Below the pieces are notes generated by a model, which saw only the letters and a list, made by a program, of their open reading frames with translations, did no database searches and had not been told where the DNA came from. A stretch of 64,000 nucleotides of DNA from Streptococcus didelphis DSM 15616 (lineage in GTDB: Bacteria > Bacillota > Bacilli > Lactobacillales > Streptococcaceae), in NCBI RefSeq assembly GCF_000380005.1, contig NZ_KB904198.1:1-64000 (forward strand), read 5' to 3'. Numbering within the stretch: the first letter of the stretch is position 1; each line of letters opens with the position of its first letter. This document shows positions 55,002 to 64,000 of the stretch, piece by piece. A program made the position numbers and the translations under genes.

Positions 55002-55702
55002 TAGTGACTCCCTTCATTTTCATTGTCATGAATGTTAAAACAACGCCAAGGGAGTTCTTGATTAAGGACCAAATGAATATTGCGGTCTGCATAGGCCTTA
55101 ACTTCTTCTGGATCATGGGTAATCATCAAAACAGATTTACCATGTTTATGAGCACTGTGGTTCATTAAATCATAAAAGGTTTTAGTGGTACTGCTATCCA
55201 TTCCTGTTGTTGGTTCATCAAGAATAAAAATATCAGGATCAGAGGCAAACATTCTAGCAATGACAACTCTCTGCTTTTGACCACCAGATAAACTACCGAT
55301 TCGCTTGTGGCGATTTTCCCACATGCCAACGGATTCTAGACTGACTTTAATATGTTCTTCATCATGCTGATTAAGCTTTCTAAACCAACCACTTCTTGGG
55401 TAACGGCCTGATTTGACGAATTCATAGACGGTAGAAGGAAAGCCTGCATTAAAGCTTGCAACTTGTTGCGGTAAATAGGCTATTCGCAATTTCTTTCCTT
55501 CGCTATTTTTTTTAGCTATGGTCACACGACCAATTTTGGGCAACAAAATACCGAGAGTAGCTTTTATCAAGGTTGTTTTTGCAGCTCCATTTTCACCTGT
55601 TAGGGTGACGAATTCTCCACTATCCAAATGATAATTAATCCCTTCTAGGACAGGATCACTTTCATAATGGAAGGAGAGATTTTCTACTGTTAAGTATCTC
55701 AA
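55001..55702 (-). CDS. adcC: Zinc ABC transporter ATPase AdcC
   Basis: This 233-residue ATPase has Walker [10 protein letters not shown], the ABC signature [10 protein letters not shown], Walker [13 protein letters not shown] and a switch His in MITHD. The residue before the invariant Lys in Walker A is Ala rather than the usual Gly; AdcC/ZnuC homologs from streptococci often carry this Ala, so it is probably natural. It lies four bases after adcR and overlaps adcB by one base. It powers zinc import. Confidence 0.94.
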   Translation of the reverse strand: MRYLTVENLSFHYESDPVLEGINYHLDSGEFVTLTGENGAAKTTLIKATLGILLPKIGRVTIAKKNSEGKKLRIAYLPQQVASFNAGFPSTVYEFVKSGRYPRSGWFRKLNQHDEEHIKVSLESVGMWENRHKRIGSLSGGQKQRVVIARMFASDPDIFILDEPTTGMDSSTTKTFYDLMNHSAHKHGKSVLMITHDPEEVKAYADRNIHLVLNQELPWRCFNIHDNENEGSH

Positions 55703-55706
55703 CTGC

Positions 55707-56150
55707 TTACCTTTCTAATTCTTTCGAAAATACCTGTAAGAATTTGTCAACTACCTCCATTTCTTCCTTGGAGAAATTTTCCAATAATCTGGTATAGACA
55801 TTTAAGGTTTGGTCATGATGATGGGTGTGTTCTTCTGCAATAGGTCTTGCTGAAGGGGTCAACTCAAAATAAGTGACACGCGCATCTACTGTATCTCTTG
55901 AAGCAGCTAGCATATCTTGTTTTACTAAAGATTTAATGGCCTTAGTCACTGCTGCCTGACTAATATTTAGTTTTTTAGCCAGATCCGTATTTGTCAACTT
56001 AGCCTGTGACAAAAGCATGAGAATGTGTTCCTGAGTATTAGTGAGCTTGACATTGCTTTGGCAGTTCCCAAATAATAGTTCATGCTGATTTTCAGCCTTT
56101 AATAAAATTTGGTTAACCAAACCATCAATTTTCATTTCCAAAGTTTCCAT
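55707..56150 (-). CDS. adcR: Zinc-responsive MarR-family repressor AdcR
   Basis: This 147-residue winged-helix repressor has the DNA-binding region [21 protein letters not shown] and the zinc-site elements typical of Adc[13 protein letters not shown] near the start and the [10 protein letters not shown] histidine cluster. With zinc bound it represses adc and other zinc-uptake genes. The ATG at 56150 is chosen because GAGG lies six bases before it; an ATG 12 bp upstream overlaps the operator side and lacks a binding site. A perfect AdcR box lies upstream, giving autoregulation of adcRCB. Confidence 0.94.
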   Translation of the reverse strand: METLEMKIDGLVNQILLKAENQHELLFGNCQSNVKLTNTQEHILMLLSQAKLTNTDLAKKLNISQAAVTKAIKSLVKQDMLAASRDTVDARVTYFELTPSARPIAEEHTHHHDQTLNVYTRLLENFSKEEMEVVDKFLQVFSKELER

Positions 56151-56166
56151 TTTAAACCTCATTTTC

Positions 56167-56183
56167 TTAACCAGTTAATTATA
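56167..56183 (-). promoter_or_regulatory. AdcR box overlapping the adcRCB -10
   Basis: TTAACCAGTTAA at 56167-56178 (minus strand TTAACTGGTTAA) is a perfect match to the streptococcal AdcR operator. The -10 TATAAT occupies 56178-56183, so bound AdcR would block the promoter. Confidence 0.88.
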
Positions 56184-56210
56184 GCAAAAAGACCACTAAG
56201 AAGCAACTGC

Positions 56211-57056
56211 TCAAAGTGTTCTTACTTTATAAACTTCCTTACAAAAACCCTTGACACTATTGACGACTCGATTGGCCTGCTTTTCGGTTTTACAAAGAGC
56301 AAAAACTGAAGGTCCACTACCTGTCATCATAGCAATATCTGCTCCAGATTGCATCATCTTATCCTTTATTTTTTGAATAAAGGGCTTTTTAGCAATGGAA
56401 ATGTCTTCTAAGGAATTTCCCATCTTCCTAAGTAACTTTTGGTAATCATCTTCTTCAAGAGCTTTTACGATAGATTCAATATCAACGCGAGAAATCTCTT
56501 GGCAATCAATACTAGGAAAAACTGTCCGCGTTGAAATACCAAAATGTGGCTTAGCCAGCACAACCCATGAAGATAGGTGACCTACAATAGGTTGTACAAT
56601 CTCTCCTTTACCCCTAATGTGTGCACAGCCCGCCTGAATACAATAGGGAACGTCACTACCTATTTCCATGCCAATTCTAATCATGTCCTGATAAGATAAA
56701 TTGAGATTCCATAAGGTATTTAGGGCACGAATTGTTGCCGCAGCATCACTGGAACCTCCCCCCATACCAGCACAGACAGGGATTTTTTTCGTTAAATGAA
56801 GGAAGACCCCTCTTTGAATATTAAACTCTTTTTTTATTAACTGCGCTACCTTGTAGACATCATTATTCTGGATAGGCATCTTGGGGCAGTCTGACTCAAA
56901 TTGGATTATATCCTCATCCAAATCCTCAGCAGTAATATAATCACACAAGTCCACACTCATCATCACCATAGACAGGTCATGATAGCCATCTGTGCGCTTG
57001 CCCATAACGTCTAACCCTAAATTAATTTTTGCTGGCGCTCTTTCAATAACTGTCAC
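56211..57056 (-). CDS. ispE: 4-diphosphocytidyl-2-C-methyl-D-erythritol kinase-like protein
   Basis: This 281-residue GHMP kinase contains APAKINLGLDVMGKRTDGYH, IPVCAGMGGGSSDAAATIRAL (ATP loop) and MMTGSGPSVFALC. In most bacteria IspE acts in the MEP isoprenoid pathway, but streptococci use mevalonate, and the gene is kept beside adcR/veg-type genes without other MEP genes, so its true role there is uncertain. The GTG at 57056 is chosen because AAGGAGG lies six bases before it; the frame is open 45 bp further upstream. Confidence 0.9.
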   Translation of the reverse strand: MTVIERAPAKINLGLDVMGKRTDGYHDLSMVMMSVDLCDYITAEDLDEDIIQFESDCPKMPIQNNDVYKVAQLIKKEFNIQRGVFLHLTKKIPVCAGMGGGSSDAAATIRALNTLWNLNLSYQDMIRIGMEIGSDVPYCIQAGCAHIRGKGEIVQPIVGHLSSWVVLAKPHFGISTRTVFPSIDCQEISRVDIESIVKALEEDDYQKLLRKMGNSLEDISIAKKPFIQKIKDKMMQSGADIAMMTGSGPSVFALCKTEKQANRVVNSVKGFCKEVYKVRTL

Positions 57057-57267
57057 TCTTTCCCTCCTTACCTGTCCCACCATATCATTTAAAATATACA
57101 CAAACTTAATGAAAAATTCAAATAAATTATATTTTAAGCAGAGCCATCCCTCAAAAGAAACATGCTAGCAAAAAGCCTAATCCTCCTTGACCCCAGAATG
57201 ATTATTCTAGCATTCATCAGCTAATTAAGGTAAAATAGATAGGTAATAGCAAGCAAGGAGAAGCAAA

Positions 57268-58245
57268 ATGTCAAGCTACTGGAGCAAGTTCCCGGAAATT
57301 CAAGCACAAATTAATCAGGTCTGCAACTTTATGGGCCAAAAGATTCAAGTCCCTAACCCTGAGATTGAAAAAGCTCTTATCCAATTAACTAGTTCTGGCG
57401 GAAAATACCTACGTCCTGCCTTTTTCTTTTTATTCTCCCGTTTTGGACAAGCTAAGGTAGATGAGCAAAAAATGGTTACCATAGCCGCTTCATTAGAGAT
57501 TCTACATGTAGCAACTCTGGTTCATGATGATGTTATTGACGACTCCCCCCTTCGTAGAGGTCACACCAGCATTCAGTCTGCCTTTGGCAAAGATGTGGCG
57601 GTTTACACAGGAGACTACCTCTTCACCCTCTTCTTTGAATGCCTCTTAGAAACCATGGAAAATACCCCCTACCTAGCCATTAATGCTAACTCCATGAAAA
57701 AAATTCTCCTAGGCGAGCTTGGACAGATGAACCTCTATTTTAACCAAGAACAAAGCGTTTCTGACTACTTGGCCTCTATTTCAGGGAAAACAGCAGAGCT
57801 TTTTAAGTTAGCTAGTAAAGAAGGGGCTTATTTTGCAGGAGCAGATGATGCTATTGTAAGCTTAGCTGGTAGAATTGGTTACCATATTGGTATGACTTTT
57901 CAGATCCTAGATGATATTTTGGACTACACAGCCGACCCTAAAACCTTTAATAAGCCTATCTTAGAAGATCTGGCAAATGGGGTTTATAGCTTGCCTTTAC
58001 TACTAGCTATGCAAGAAAAGCCTGACGCATTCAAAGCCATCTTAGACAAGAAAAACAAGGTAAGTAGTGAAGATATTCAAACCATCTCCCAATTAGTTGA
58101 TAAACACAATGGCATTAAATTAGCTAAAGAAATGGCCAACCACTATACACAAGTAGCCATTGATGATATTAAGCAACTACCCCCAATAAAAGCCCAAAAA
58201 CAACTCCTCCAACTCACCAATCACTTATTAAAAAGACAAATATAA
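57268..58245 (+). CDS. Polyprenyl diphosphate synthase (quinone side chain type)
   Basis: This 325-residue trans-prenyltransferase has both Asp-rich motifs: LVHDDVIDDSPLRRG (first) and FQILDDILDYTAD (second), plus GGKYLRPAFF and DYLFTLFF. Length and sequence fit hexa/heptaprenyl diphosphate synthases that make quinone side chains, rather than the shorter FPP synthase. It is convergent with cydABDC. In S. agalactiae a synthase of this type also lies beside the cyd genes, where respiration needs added heme and menaquinone. Chain length cannot be read with certainty. Confidence 0.88.
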   Translation: MSSYWSKFPEIQAQINQVCNFMGQKIQVPNPEIEKALIQLTSSGGKYLRPAFFFLFSRFGQAKVDEQKMVTIAASLEILHVATLVHDDVIDDSPLRRGHTSIQSAFGKDVAVYTGDYLFTLFFECLLETMENTPYLAINANSMKKILLGELGQMNLYFNQEQSVSDYLASISGKTAELFKLASKEGAYFAGADDAIVSLAGRIGYHIGMTFQILDDILDYTADPKTFNKPILEDLANGVYSLPLLLAMQEKPDAFKAILDKKNKVSSEDIQTISQLVDKHNGIKLAKEMANHYTQVAIDDIKQLPPIKAQKQLLQLTNHLLKRQI

Positions 58246-58280
58246 AAAAGGATTTGCTCTAATTGAGTAAATCTTTTTTA
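58244..58280. terminator. Terminator between the polyprenyl synthase gene and cydC
   Basis: AAAAAAGGATTTGCTC and GAGTAAATCTTTTTT form a mismatched stem with T and A runs on both sides, serving the converging operons. Confidence 0.75.
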
Positions 58281-58311
58281 TATCTAACTGTTTTTTTCCT
58301 AAGAAGCAGGA

Positions 58312-60057
58312 TTATTGCCCATCATCAATAGCTTTTAGGTCACGGTAACGTTGACTTTCTTGAGCTAATTCTTGAGGAGAGCCAGCTAAGGCTAGTTGAC
58401 CTTCTTCAATAAAGATAATCCGATCCACTTTTTCAATTCCTTTTAAATGATGGGTAATCCAGATTAAGGTTTTGCCCTCTAAAACCTCTAAAAAGGTGTC
58501 CAGTAAAGCTTTTTCAGTAATGGGGTCTAAACCAACTGTAGGTTCATCTAAAATAATAATAGGTGTCTCTTGTAATAAAATCCTTGCTAAAGCAAGTCGG
58601 TGTCTCTCACCACCTGAAAAACGTAACCCAGCCTCGTCCACCATGGTTTCTAAGCCATTGGGTAGAGCTTCAACCATTTTTTTCAAACCAACTTGATCTA
58701 AAACCTGCCAAATCTCTTCTTCTGTCGCTGATTGTTTTCCTAAGCGAATATTGTTCAACAAACTTGTATTAAAGAGATAAGGAGACTGTTGGATAACGCC
58801 AATATAGTCTGAAATATGATTGGTTAAGCTGTCTACACTTAAACCACTAAGGGTAATCTGTCCTGAACTAGGCCGCAAATCCCCCCTAAGTAAGCTAGCA
58901 AAGGTTGACTTGCCTGAACCACTTCGACCAAGAATAGCGAGTTTTTGACCAGCTTCAATCCTTAAAGAGAAACCTTCTAAGACTTCCTTGCTATCAGGGC
59001 TGTAAGCAAATGTCAGATCTTTAACCTCTATGTCAAAAGGGGCCTTAGGTAAGGCTTTTGCCTCTCTTGATTGAAGAGGGTCTGGTAAGGCATTGAGGCG
59101 CTTTAGCGAGTCAGCGTAGGTATTGGTTTCTTGCGCTGCTGTTGACAGACCTAAAAACGCGTCCATGAGAGGAAAGACTGATAAAACAAAGGCTGCAATC
59201 CAGTTAGCTGCTCCGCCATTGTGCCCAGGAAATCGGGAACTTGACCAGCCTAAAACAAGGATAGCTAAGAGTCCGAAAGCAAGTTCAAAGAGCAGGGTGC
59301 GTCTGTTATTAAAAAGCTTCATCTTTGCCTGTAGTTGAGCAAGTTTTGCTTCGACTGCCTCATGGCGATTAACATACTCATGACCACGCTGGCTAAAAAT
59401 CCAGTCTGAAATCCCTAAGATATTATCTGTTAAATCAGTATACAGTTCATTTTTTAAGATCTTTTCTCGTTTTTGTCTAGCACCATTAACCAGAATGGAC
59501 CAGAGTGGAAAAAGAAAGACTAGGACTCCTAGATAAAAAGCTGCAAAAATAGCAAAGCTAAGGGAGAAAAAACCTAAGGCAATCAGAAGAAAGCTATATA
59601 AAAGCCAGGCAATAAGAGTTGGAAAGATGGTTCTTAAGTAAAGGTTCTGAACATGGTTAATGTCTTCAGCTAGAAGACCCATAATATCACCAAGCTTATA
59701 ATTATTTTTCAAAAATATGGCATCTTCTTCCAAGGTCTGGTAGAGTTTTAACCTTAATTTGGAAGTCATCTTCAAGACCCAGTTGTGACTGGTTAGCCGT
59801 TCCAAATAACGAAAGACTGGGCGCCCTATCCCAAAGGCTCTTGTTAAAACAATTGGAATATAGACCAGCAAGATATTTGAAGGTAAAGAAGCTGATTTAC
59901 TAATCAGGTAACCCGAGTTAAACATGAGAGCGCTGGCTGAAAAGAAGGTGCAAAAACCAAGAAATAAGGCTAAAATCAAGGTCTTTTTATACTGTTTAAA
60001 GAAAGGTTTTACCCACCTATCCTTGTCAAATTCTTTCAATAAGGGAATTTTAGTCAT
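58312..60057 (-). CDS. cydC: Cytochrome bd assembly ABC exporter subunit CydC
   Basis: This 581-residue protein is a half transporter with six transmembrane helices (about 25-320) and an ATPase domain: Walker A LGRSGSGKST, signature FSGGERHRLALARI, Walker B IIILDEPTVGLD, switch His in WITHH. With its partner it exports a reduced thiol (cysteine or glutathione) or heme-related factor needed to assemble cytochrome bd; this window also makes glutathione via gshF. It overlaps cydD by 8 bp. In Gram-positive papers the names CydC and CydD may be swapped. Confidence 0.9.
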   Translation of the reverse strand: MTKIPLLKEFDKDRWVKPFFKQYKKTLILALFLGFCTFFSASALMFNSGYLISKSASLPSNILLVYIPIVLTRAFGIGRPVFRYLERLTSHNWVLKMTSKLRLKLYQTLEEDAIFLKNNYKLGDIMGLLAEDINHVQNLYLRTIFPTLIAWLLYSFLLIALGFFSLSFAIFAAFYLGVLVFLFPLWSILVNGARQKREKILKNELYTDLTDNILGISDWIFSQRGHEYVNRHEAVEAKLAQLQAKMKLFNNRRTLLFELAFGLLAILVLGWSSSRFPGHNGGAANWIAAFVLSVFPLMDAFLGLSTAAQETNTYADSLKRLNALPDPLQSREAKALPKAPFDIEVKDLTFAYSPDSKEVLEGFSLRIEAGQKLAILGRSGSGKSTFASLLRGDLRPSSGQITLSGLSVDSLTNHISDYIGVIQQSPYLFNTSLLNNIRLGKQSATEEEIWQVLDQVGLKKMVEALPNGLETMVDEAGLRFSGGERHRLALARILLQETPIIILDEPTVGLDPITEKALLDTFLEVLEGKTLIWITHHLKGIEKVDRIIFIEEGQLALAGSPQELAQESQRYRDLKAIDDGQ

Positions 60058-61768
60058 TTAGTCCTCCCATAGCATTTTTCAACTGATAGAAATAGGATTT
60101 ATTTTCCATAAGTTGCTGATATGTTCCCACCTCAACAATCTTACCTTGTTCTAAAACAAGGATGGTATCCATTTGCTGTAGCCAATGAAGTCTATGAGTC
60201 GCAAAGAAGACCAGTCGATTTTCCATTAAAGGAAGCATCTTTTCTTTTAATTCCAACTCTGTTTCGATATCCAAATGAGCACTTGGTTCATCTAGCAAGA
60301 TAATTTGCCGTTTTTTATCCAAAAAGGCACGCGCTAGGGCAATCCTTTGAGCCTGTCCCCCACTAAGAGGACGAGCTCCATTTCCGATAATCGTATCCAG
60401 TCCATCTGGCAAGTCTTCTACAAGCCTTTCTAAACCAACCATTTTAACAGCCTCTTTGATAGCTTCTATGGAGGCATCAGGAGTATAAAAACGAATATTA
60501 TCCTTTAAGGACATGTTAAAAACATAAGGAGACTGAGGAATATAGATTAATTGCTTACGCCAATCATCTTGGTTCATATTGCTTAGTTCTTCTTGGTTTA
60601 GCTGAAAACTACCCGAGCTTGGTGCTAAAAAGCCACTCAAGAGGTTAATCAAACTTGACTTGCCTGAACCACTCATGCCAATAATACCAACCTTTTGAAA
60701 GCCCTTAATTGTCAAGTCTGGAATACTTAAGAAAGGCTTGTCATCATAGGCTAGTGCTATTTCCTTTAAAACCAGACTAGAAGTGTCGTCCCATTTTGGA
60801 ATAGGGATTTGTGCTTGGCGAGAGTCTTCTTCTTGCAAAACATTTTGCAAAGCTTGAAAGGCATTCTTTCCATCAAGGGTTGCATGGTAATCACTAGAAA
60901 AATCACGGACTGGTAAAAAATAGTCTGGCGCTAAGATAAGCACTGTTAAGGCCGGAAAAAGTAGAATTTCCTGATTAATCAAACGCAGACCCAACATAAC
61001 AGCCACTATGGCAATTGATAAGGTGGTGAAAAAATCCAAGGCAAAGGTAGAAAGAATCCCTATTTTTAAAGTGCTCATAGTAGCTCGACGAAAGGATTCA
61101 CTACTGGAATAAATACTCTTTGCATAAGCCTTACTAAGTCCAAAAAAACGTAAGGTATCAATCCCTCTCAAAGAATCCAAGAAATGATTTGATAAAAGCT
61201 GGTAAGAGGCATATTGTTTATCCGCCTTAGCTTTTGCAGCAAGTCCCAGAATAATCATAAAAATAATAATCAAGGGAAAAACAAGTAATAAAATAAGACC
61301 TGAACGCCAATCCAAATAAAATATAAAAAGCAAAATAATCATTGGAATAAAGGTCATATTCATCATCTTGTTAAGAACCAGATGCAGATAGTTCTCAATT
61401 AAACTTACCCCATCTAAAGCTATGGTAATCATGTTACCAGAGCCCTTATCCTGAACAATCCTAGGACCTAGTTGGAAGAGCTTTGCTAGTAATTGATGAC
61501 GTAACTCCTTAGCATGCCTTGCTGAAAACTTATCGAGTTGCTGATCCTTAAGGTAATTAATCAAATGCCTCCCCAGATAAGAAAGGGCAAAATAAACAAG
61601 AGCAGGTAACTGTGCTCCCAGGCTCTGCCCTTGCCACAAGCCACTAATAGCACTGCTTAAAAAATATGCTTGTCCTATAATAAAGATTGCCTGAAGAACA
61701 TCAAGTCCTGCAAGCAATCCTAATAATGTATGAATACCGGACAAGCGCATAACTGCTTTATCGAGCAT
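60050..61768 (-). CDS. cydD: Cytochrome bd assembly ABC exporter subunit CydD
   Basis: This 572-residue half transporter is the partner of CydC. The N-terminal membrane domain (about 1-310) includes KELRHQLLAKLFQLGP and GSGNMITIALDGVSLIENYL. The ATPase domain has Walker A GMSGSGKSS, signature LSGGQAQRIALARA, Walker B IILLDEPSAHLD and switch His in FATHR. It overlaps cydB by 11 bp and cydC by 8 bp, so the four cyd genes are one operon. It is called cydC in some Gram-positive annotations because it follows cydB. Confidence 0.9.
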   Translation of the reverse strand: MLDKAVMRLSGIHTLLGLLAGLDVLQAIFIIGQAYFLSSAISGLWQGQSLGAQLPALVYFALSYLGRHLINYLKDQQLDKFSARHAKELRHQLLAKLFQLGPRIVQDKGSGNMITIALDGVSLIENYLHLVLNKMMNMTFIPMIILLFIFYLDWRSGLILLLVFPLIIIFMIILGLAAKAKADKQYASYQLLSNHFLDSLRGIDTLRFFGLSKAYAKSIYSSSESFRRATMSTLKIGILSTFALDFFTTLSIAIVAVMLGLRLINQEILLFPALTVLILAPDYFLPVRDFSSDYHATLDGKNAFQALQNVLQEEDSRQAQIPIPKWDDTSSLVLKEIALAYDDKPFLSIPDLTIKGFQKVGIIGMSGSGKSSLINLLSGFLAPSSGSFQLNQEELSNMNQDDWRKQLIYIPQSPYVFNMSLKDNIRFYTPDASIEAIKEAVKMVGLERLVEDLPDGLDTIIGNGARPLSGGQAQRIALARAFLDKKRQIILLDEPSAHLDIETELELKEKMLPLMENRLVFFATHRLHWLQQMDTILVLEQGKIVEVGTYQQLMENKSYFYQLKNAMGGLND

Positions 61769-62786
61769 TATGATCCCCCGTTACAATAACTGGTAGTGAA
61801 ATCCTTTTTCTAAAAATATAGTAGGCCCAGACAGTATAGGCTAGGACAAATGGTACTAATGTAATAGCCACAAGTGACATAATTTTTAGGGTGTAAGGTG
61901 ATGAAGAAGCATCTTTTATCAATAAATCATACTTTGAACTAATAGAGCTAATCATAACACGTGGAAATAGACCCTGGAAAAGCAAGACAACTACAGCAAC
62001 CAAGCTTAGACCACTGGAGATGAAGGCTGCCATTTCAGAAGCCTTAAAAACAGCAATGTGGGCAAAGATGGTAAGGACTACAATAATTCCCAAAAGAATC
62101 ACAGTCACTAATAAATGACGACTAAAGAAATCCGTCTTAAAGAAAAGTAACAGTGCAAAGACTGCTAAGCCAAGATAAAGAATCCAATATAAGAATTGGG
62201 CAAAATTATTGGCACGTTGTCTAATTGGACCTTCGGTTTTTAGAGCAATATAATTCAAACCATGCAGATAGGCTAACAAAAGCATAGCCACACCACCAAC
62301 GATAGAAAAAAGATTAAAATAATCACTAAAGTGGGCAGTCATATTAGCCTTAGCATCAATGGGCATTCCTTGAACCAGACTGACAAACATCAAGCCAAAA
62401 AAGAAGGGAACAAGAGCTGAACCTATGGTTAAGGTCCAATTCCAAATATTTTTTTGCTCCGGTACAACCTTATGTCTAAACTCAAAGGAAACACCACGAA
62501 TGATTAAGCCAAATAAAATGGTTAATAAGATTAAATAATAACCACTAAATAAGGACGCATACCAATAAGGGAAGGAAGCAAACATGGCACCGCCAGCTGT
62601 TAAAAGCCAAACCTCATTACCATCCCATACGGGGCCAATTGTTGAAACAATTTGATCCTTTTCTTCTTCATTATGAGCAAGTGTTTGAACGGCCATACCC
62701 ACACCAAAGTCAAAGCCTTCTAAGAAGAAAAATCCTGAAAAAAGAAGTCCAATTAAGAAAAACCAGAAAAATTGTAAACCACTCAT
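61758..62786 (-). CDS. cydB: Cytochrome bd ubiquinol/menaquinol oxidase subunit II
   Basis: This 342-residue integral membrane protein has about eight to nine helices. Typical CydB segments are FLEGFDFGVGM, GPVWDGNEVWLLTAGGAMFASFP and FRHKV. It stabilises the heme-bearing CydA subunit. The start abuts the cydA stop (next base), and it overlaps cydD by 11 bp. Length is normal for Gram-positive CydB. Confidence 0.95.
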   Translation of the reverse strand: MSGLQFFWFFLIGLLFSGFFFLEGFDFGVGMAVQTLAHNEEEKDQIVSTIGPVWDGNEVWLLTAGGAMFASFPYWYASLFSGYYLILLTILFGLIIRGVSFEFRHKVVPEQKNIWNWTLTIGSALVPFFFGLMFVSLVQGMPIDAKANMTAHFSDYFNLFSIVGGVAMLLLAYLHGLNYIALKTEGPIRQRANNFAQFLYWILYLGLAVFALLLFFKTDFFSRHLLVTVILLGIIVVLTIFAHIAVFKASEMAAFISSGLSLVAVVVLLFQGLFPRVMISSISSKYDLLIKDASSSPYTLKIMSLVAITLVPFVLAYTVWAYYIFRKRISLPVIVTGDHNAR

Positions 62787-64000
62787 TTAAAATGCCCCCT
62801 TTTCAAATGGATCTACTGATGAATGCTTCAGAGAAACTAGCTTTTCTTCTTCATACTCAGGTCCTTTTTTTAATTCACGAACAACCAAGGCCACCATCAT
62901 GGCACCTAATCCACCAAATAATAGGAAATAAACACTATTTGATACTAATAAGGATGCAACAGAGACATTTGGTGAAACACTATCTGAAATGGTAAACAAG
63001 CCATAAACTGTCCAAGGATAACGTCCTTGTTCTGTAATAATCCAGCCAAAGGTATTTGCCAAGAAAGGGGCAAAGGTTGTCAAAGCAACAATCCAGAGCA
63101 TCCACTTATGGTCAAATAAGATTGGTTTTTTCTTACGGGTTAAGAATAATCCTAGTGCAGATACTCCTAGCATGAGGGTTCCAAAGGCTGCCATTGTTCT
63201 AAAGCCATAGAATAACAAGTTAACCATAGGGAAATAATTCTTTTCCCCGTATTTAGCAACTAATTCTTTATTAACCGTGTTCATTCCCTTGACAGAGCCT
63301 GATGGCTTGCCATAAGATAAAATACTCAACATATAAGGAATTTTAATCCCAAATACTTGTTCCTTTTTGGCCTCATTAGCCCAGGCAACCACTGTCCAAG
63401 CAGCTGGATCCCCAGAATCCTCATAATCACCTTCCATAGCTGCAAATTTCATGGGTTGGTCATGTAAGAGAGCCTTCATTTGTAAATCACCAGCACCCAA
63501 AACAGAAATAGATCCTAGAAGGGCAACTAACAAGCCTAAACGAAGTGATTTTTTGTAGATCTTTTGAACAGAAAGGGTTAATGACTCTTTCTTTAGCAAT
63601 TTAAAGGCTGCCATGCCGGCAATAACAATCCCACCCATAGTAATAGCGCCAGTAATAACATGGGCAAATTCATAATAGAATTGATGATTATTAACAAGGG
63701 CAAAGAAATCTGTCATCTGAGCTCTGCCATTTTTCAACTCATAACCCACAGGGTGTTGCATAAAGCTATTGGCAATTAGTATCCACATAGCAGACATAAG
63801 AGAACCAAAAACCACTAGCCAGATAAAGCTGGCATGCAATTTCTTGCCTATTTTAGGGTTATCCCAGGTAAACATCCATAAACCTAAGAAAGTTGATTCC
63901 ATAAAGAAAGCCAATAAGGCTTCTATAGCAAGAGGAGCCCCAAAGATATCCCCAACAAAACGTGAATAATCTGACCAGTTCATCCCAAATTGAAACTCTT
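62787..64000 (-). CDS. cydA: Cytochrome bd oxidase subunit I, 5' end outside the window
   Basis: This is the heme b558/b595/d-binding subunit that oxidises quinol and reduces oxygen to water. The 404 visible codons include FQFGMNWSDYSRFVGDIFGA, AIEALLAFFMESTFLGLWMF, SFMQHPVGYEL and GRYPWTVYGL. A methionine at 63983 could be taken for a start, but the frame stays open and coding (EFQFG) to the window edge. CydA proteins have about 60 to 70 more residues with a conserved His heme ligand before this point, so the gene is cut by the window, not truncated. The Q loop is of the short Gram-positive type. Confidence 0.95.
   Translation of the reverse strand, partial: EFQFGMNWSDYSRFVGDIFGAPLAIEALLAFFMESTFLGLWMFTWDNPKIGKKLHASFIWLVVFGSLMSAMWILIANSFMQHPVGYELKNGRAQMTDFFALVNNHQFYYEFAHVITGAITMGGIVIAGMAAFKLLKKESLTLSVQKIYKKSLRLGLLVALLGSISVLGAGDLQMKALLHDQPMKFAAMEGDYEDSGDPAAWTVVAWANEAKKEQVFGIKIPYMLSILSYGKPSGSVKGMNTVNKELVAKYGEKNYFPMVNLLFYGFRTMAAFGTLMLGVSALGLFLTRKKKPILFDHKWMLWIVALTTFAPFLANTFGWIITEQGRYPWTVYGLFTISDSVSPNVSVASLLVSNSVYFLLFGGLGAMMVALVVRELKKGPEYEEEKLVSLKHSSVDPFEKGAF

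Noticed and set aside
55001..55702. Gly-to-Ala in the AdcC Walker A motif (GENGAAKTT) as a defect
   Set aside because: Ala before the Lys is familiar in AdcC/ZnuC-type ATPases, unlike the Ser in the nucleoside kinase, so it is probably natural.
62787..63983. cydA as a complete, shortened gene starting at 63983
   Set aside because: The reading frame continues as conserved CydA sequence to the window edge; the Met is internal.

Overview
The window reads as a low-GC Firmicute chromosome, almost certainly a pyogenic-group Streptococcus. Diagnostic genes are a Mga-type regulator divergent from an M-like LPXTG protein, an albumin-binding GA-module protein, a Spd-type secreted DNase, the comG/comY competence operon, adcRCB, gshF and rpoBC. 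The order hslO-dusB-deoxynucleoside kinase ... ssb-ytpR-thioredoxin-pepA-proC ... ackA-comY-rpoC-rpoB-pbp1b-tyrS is streptococcal. A divergent mga/M-like pair together with a cytochrome bd operon would fit an animal or fish pathogen such as S. iniae or a relative, but the species cannot be fixed from sequence alone.

Layout. 1-1.3 kb: end of an IS3-family element that has cut off the 5' part of a Mga/RofA-like regulator gene. 1.4-14.4 kb: mostly core genes: pgpA, a heme-efflux operon (hrtB-hrtA-hssR-hssS, minus strand) behind a tandem-repeat operator, galM, purA with a possible leader peptide, xpaC-telA and gshF. Between telA and gshF sits a 1-kb two-gene nucleotidyltransferase cassette bounded by perfect 45-bp direct repeats copied from the telA 3' end. 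14.5-18.1 kb: an accessory cluster of stress or toxin-type genes: a Fic protein, a RelA/SpoT-domain protein, and a HigBA-type module in which both genes carry homopolymer frameshifts.

18.2-29 kb: a surface and secreted virulence block. It holds a secreted transglutaminase-like protein, an M-like protein, the divergent Mga regulator, hslO-dusB-dNK, a GA-module LPXTG protein and a secreted nuclease. 29-31.2 kb: ssbB, then a Panacea(DUF4065)/membrane-protein pair lying between two diverged copies of the ssbB promoter region. 31.2-38.6 kb: ytpR, thioredoxin, pepA, proC, two divergent CPBP proteases, ackA and the methyltransferase next to comG. 38.7-42.4 kb: the comGA-GG transformation pilus operon with a ComX-type (CIN) box. 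42.4-54.1 kb: DUF1033, rpoC, rpoB, pbp1b and tyrS. 54.2-57.1 kb: zinc uptake adcRCB with a perfect AdcR box, and ispE. 57.3-64 kb: a polyprenyl diphosphate synthase and cydABDC; cydA runs off the right edge.

How it fits together. Heme links two distant parts: streptococci generally do not make heme, the cytochrome bd oxidase needs it (with a polyprenyl quinone), and HrtBA/HssRS protects against an excess. The virulence block is organised around the Mga/M-like divergent promoter in the slot next to hslO, which in S. pyogenes is held by rofA and the pilus (FCT) region. The most unusual signal is that two separate two-gene toxin/antitoxin-like cassettes, each with its own promoter and terminator and no recombinase, sit exactly between direct repeats of flanking host sequence.
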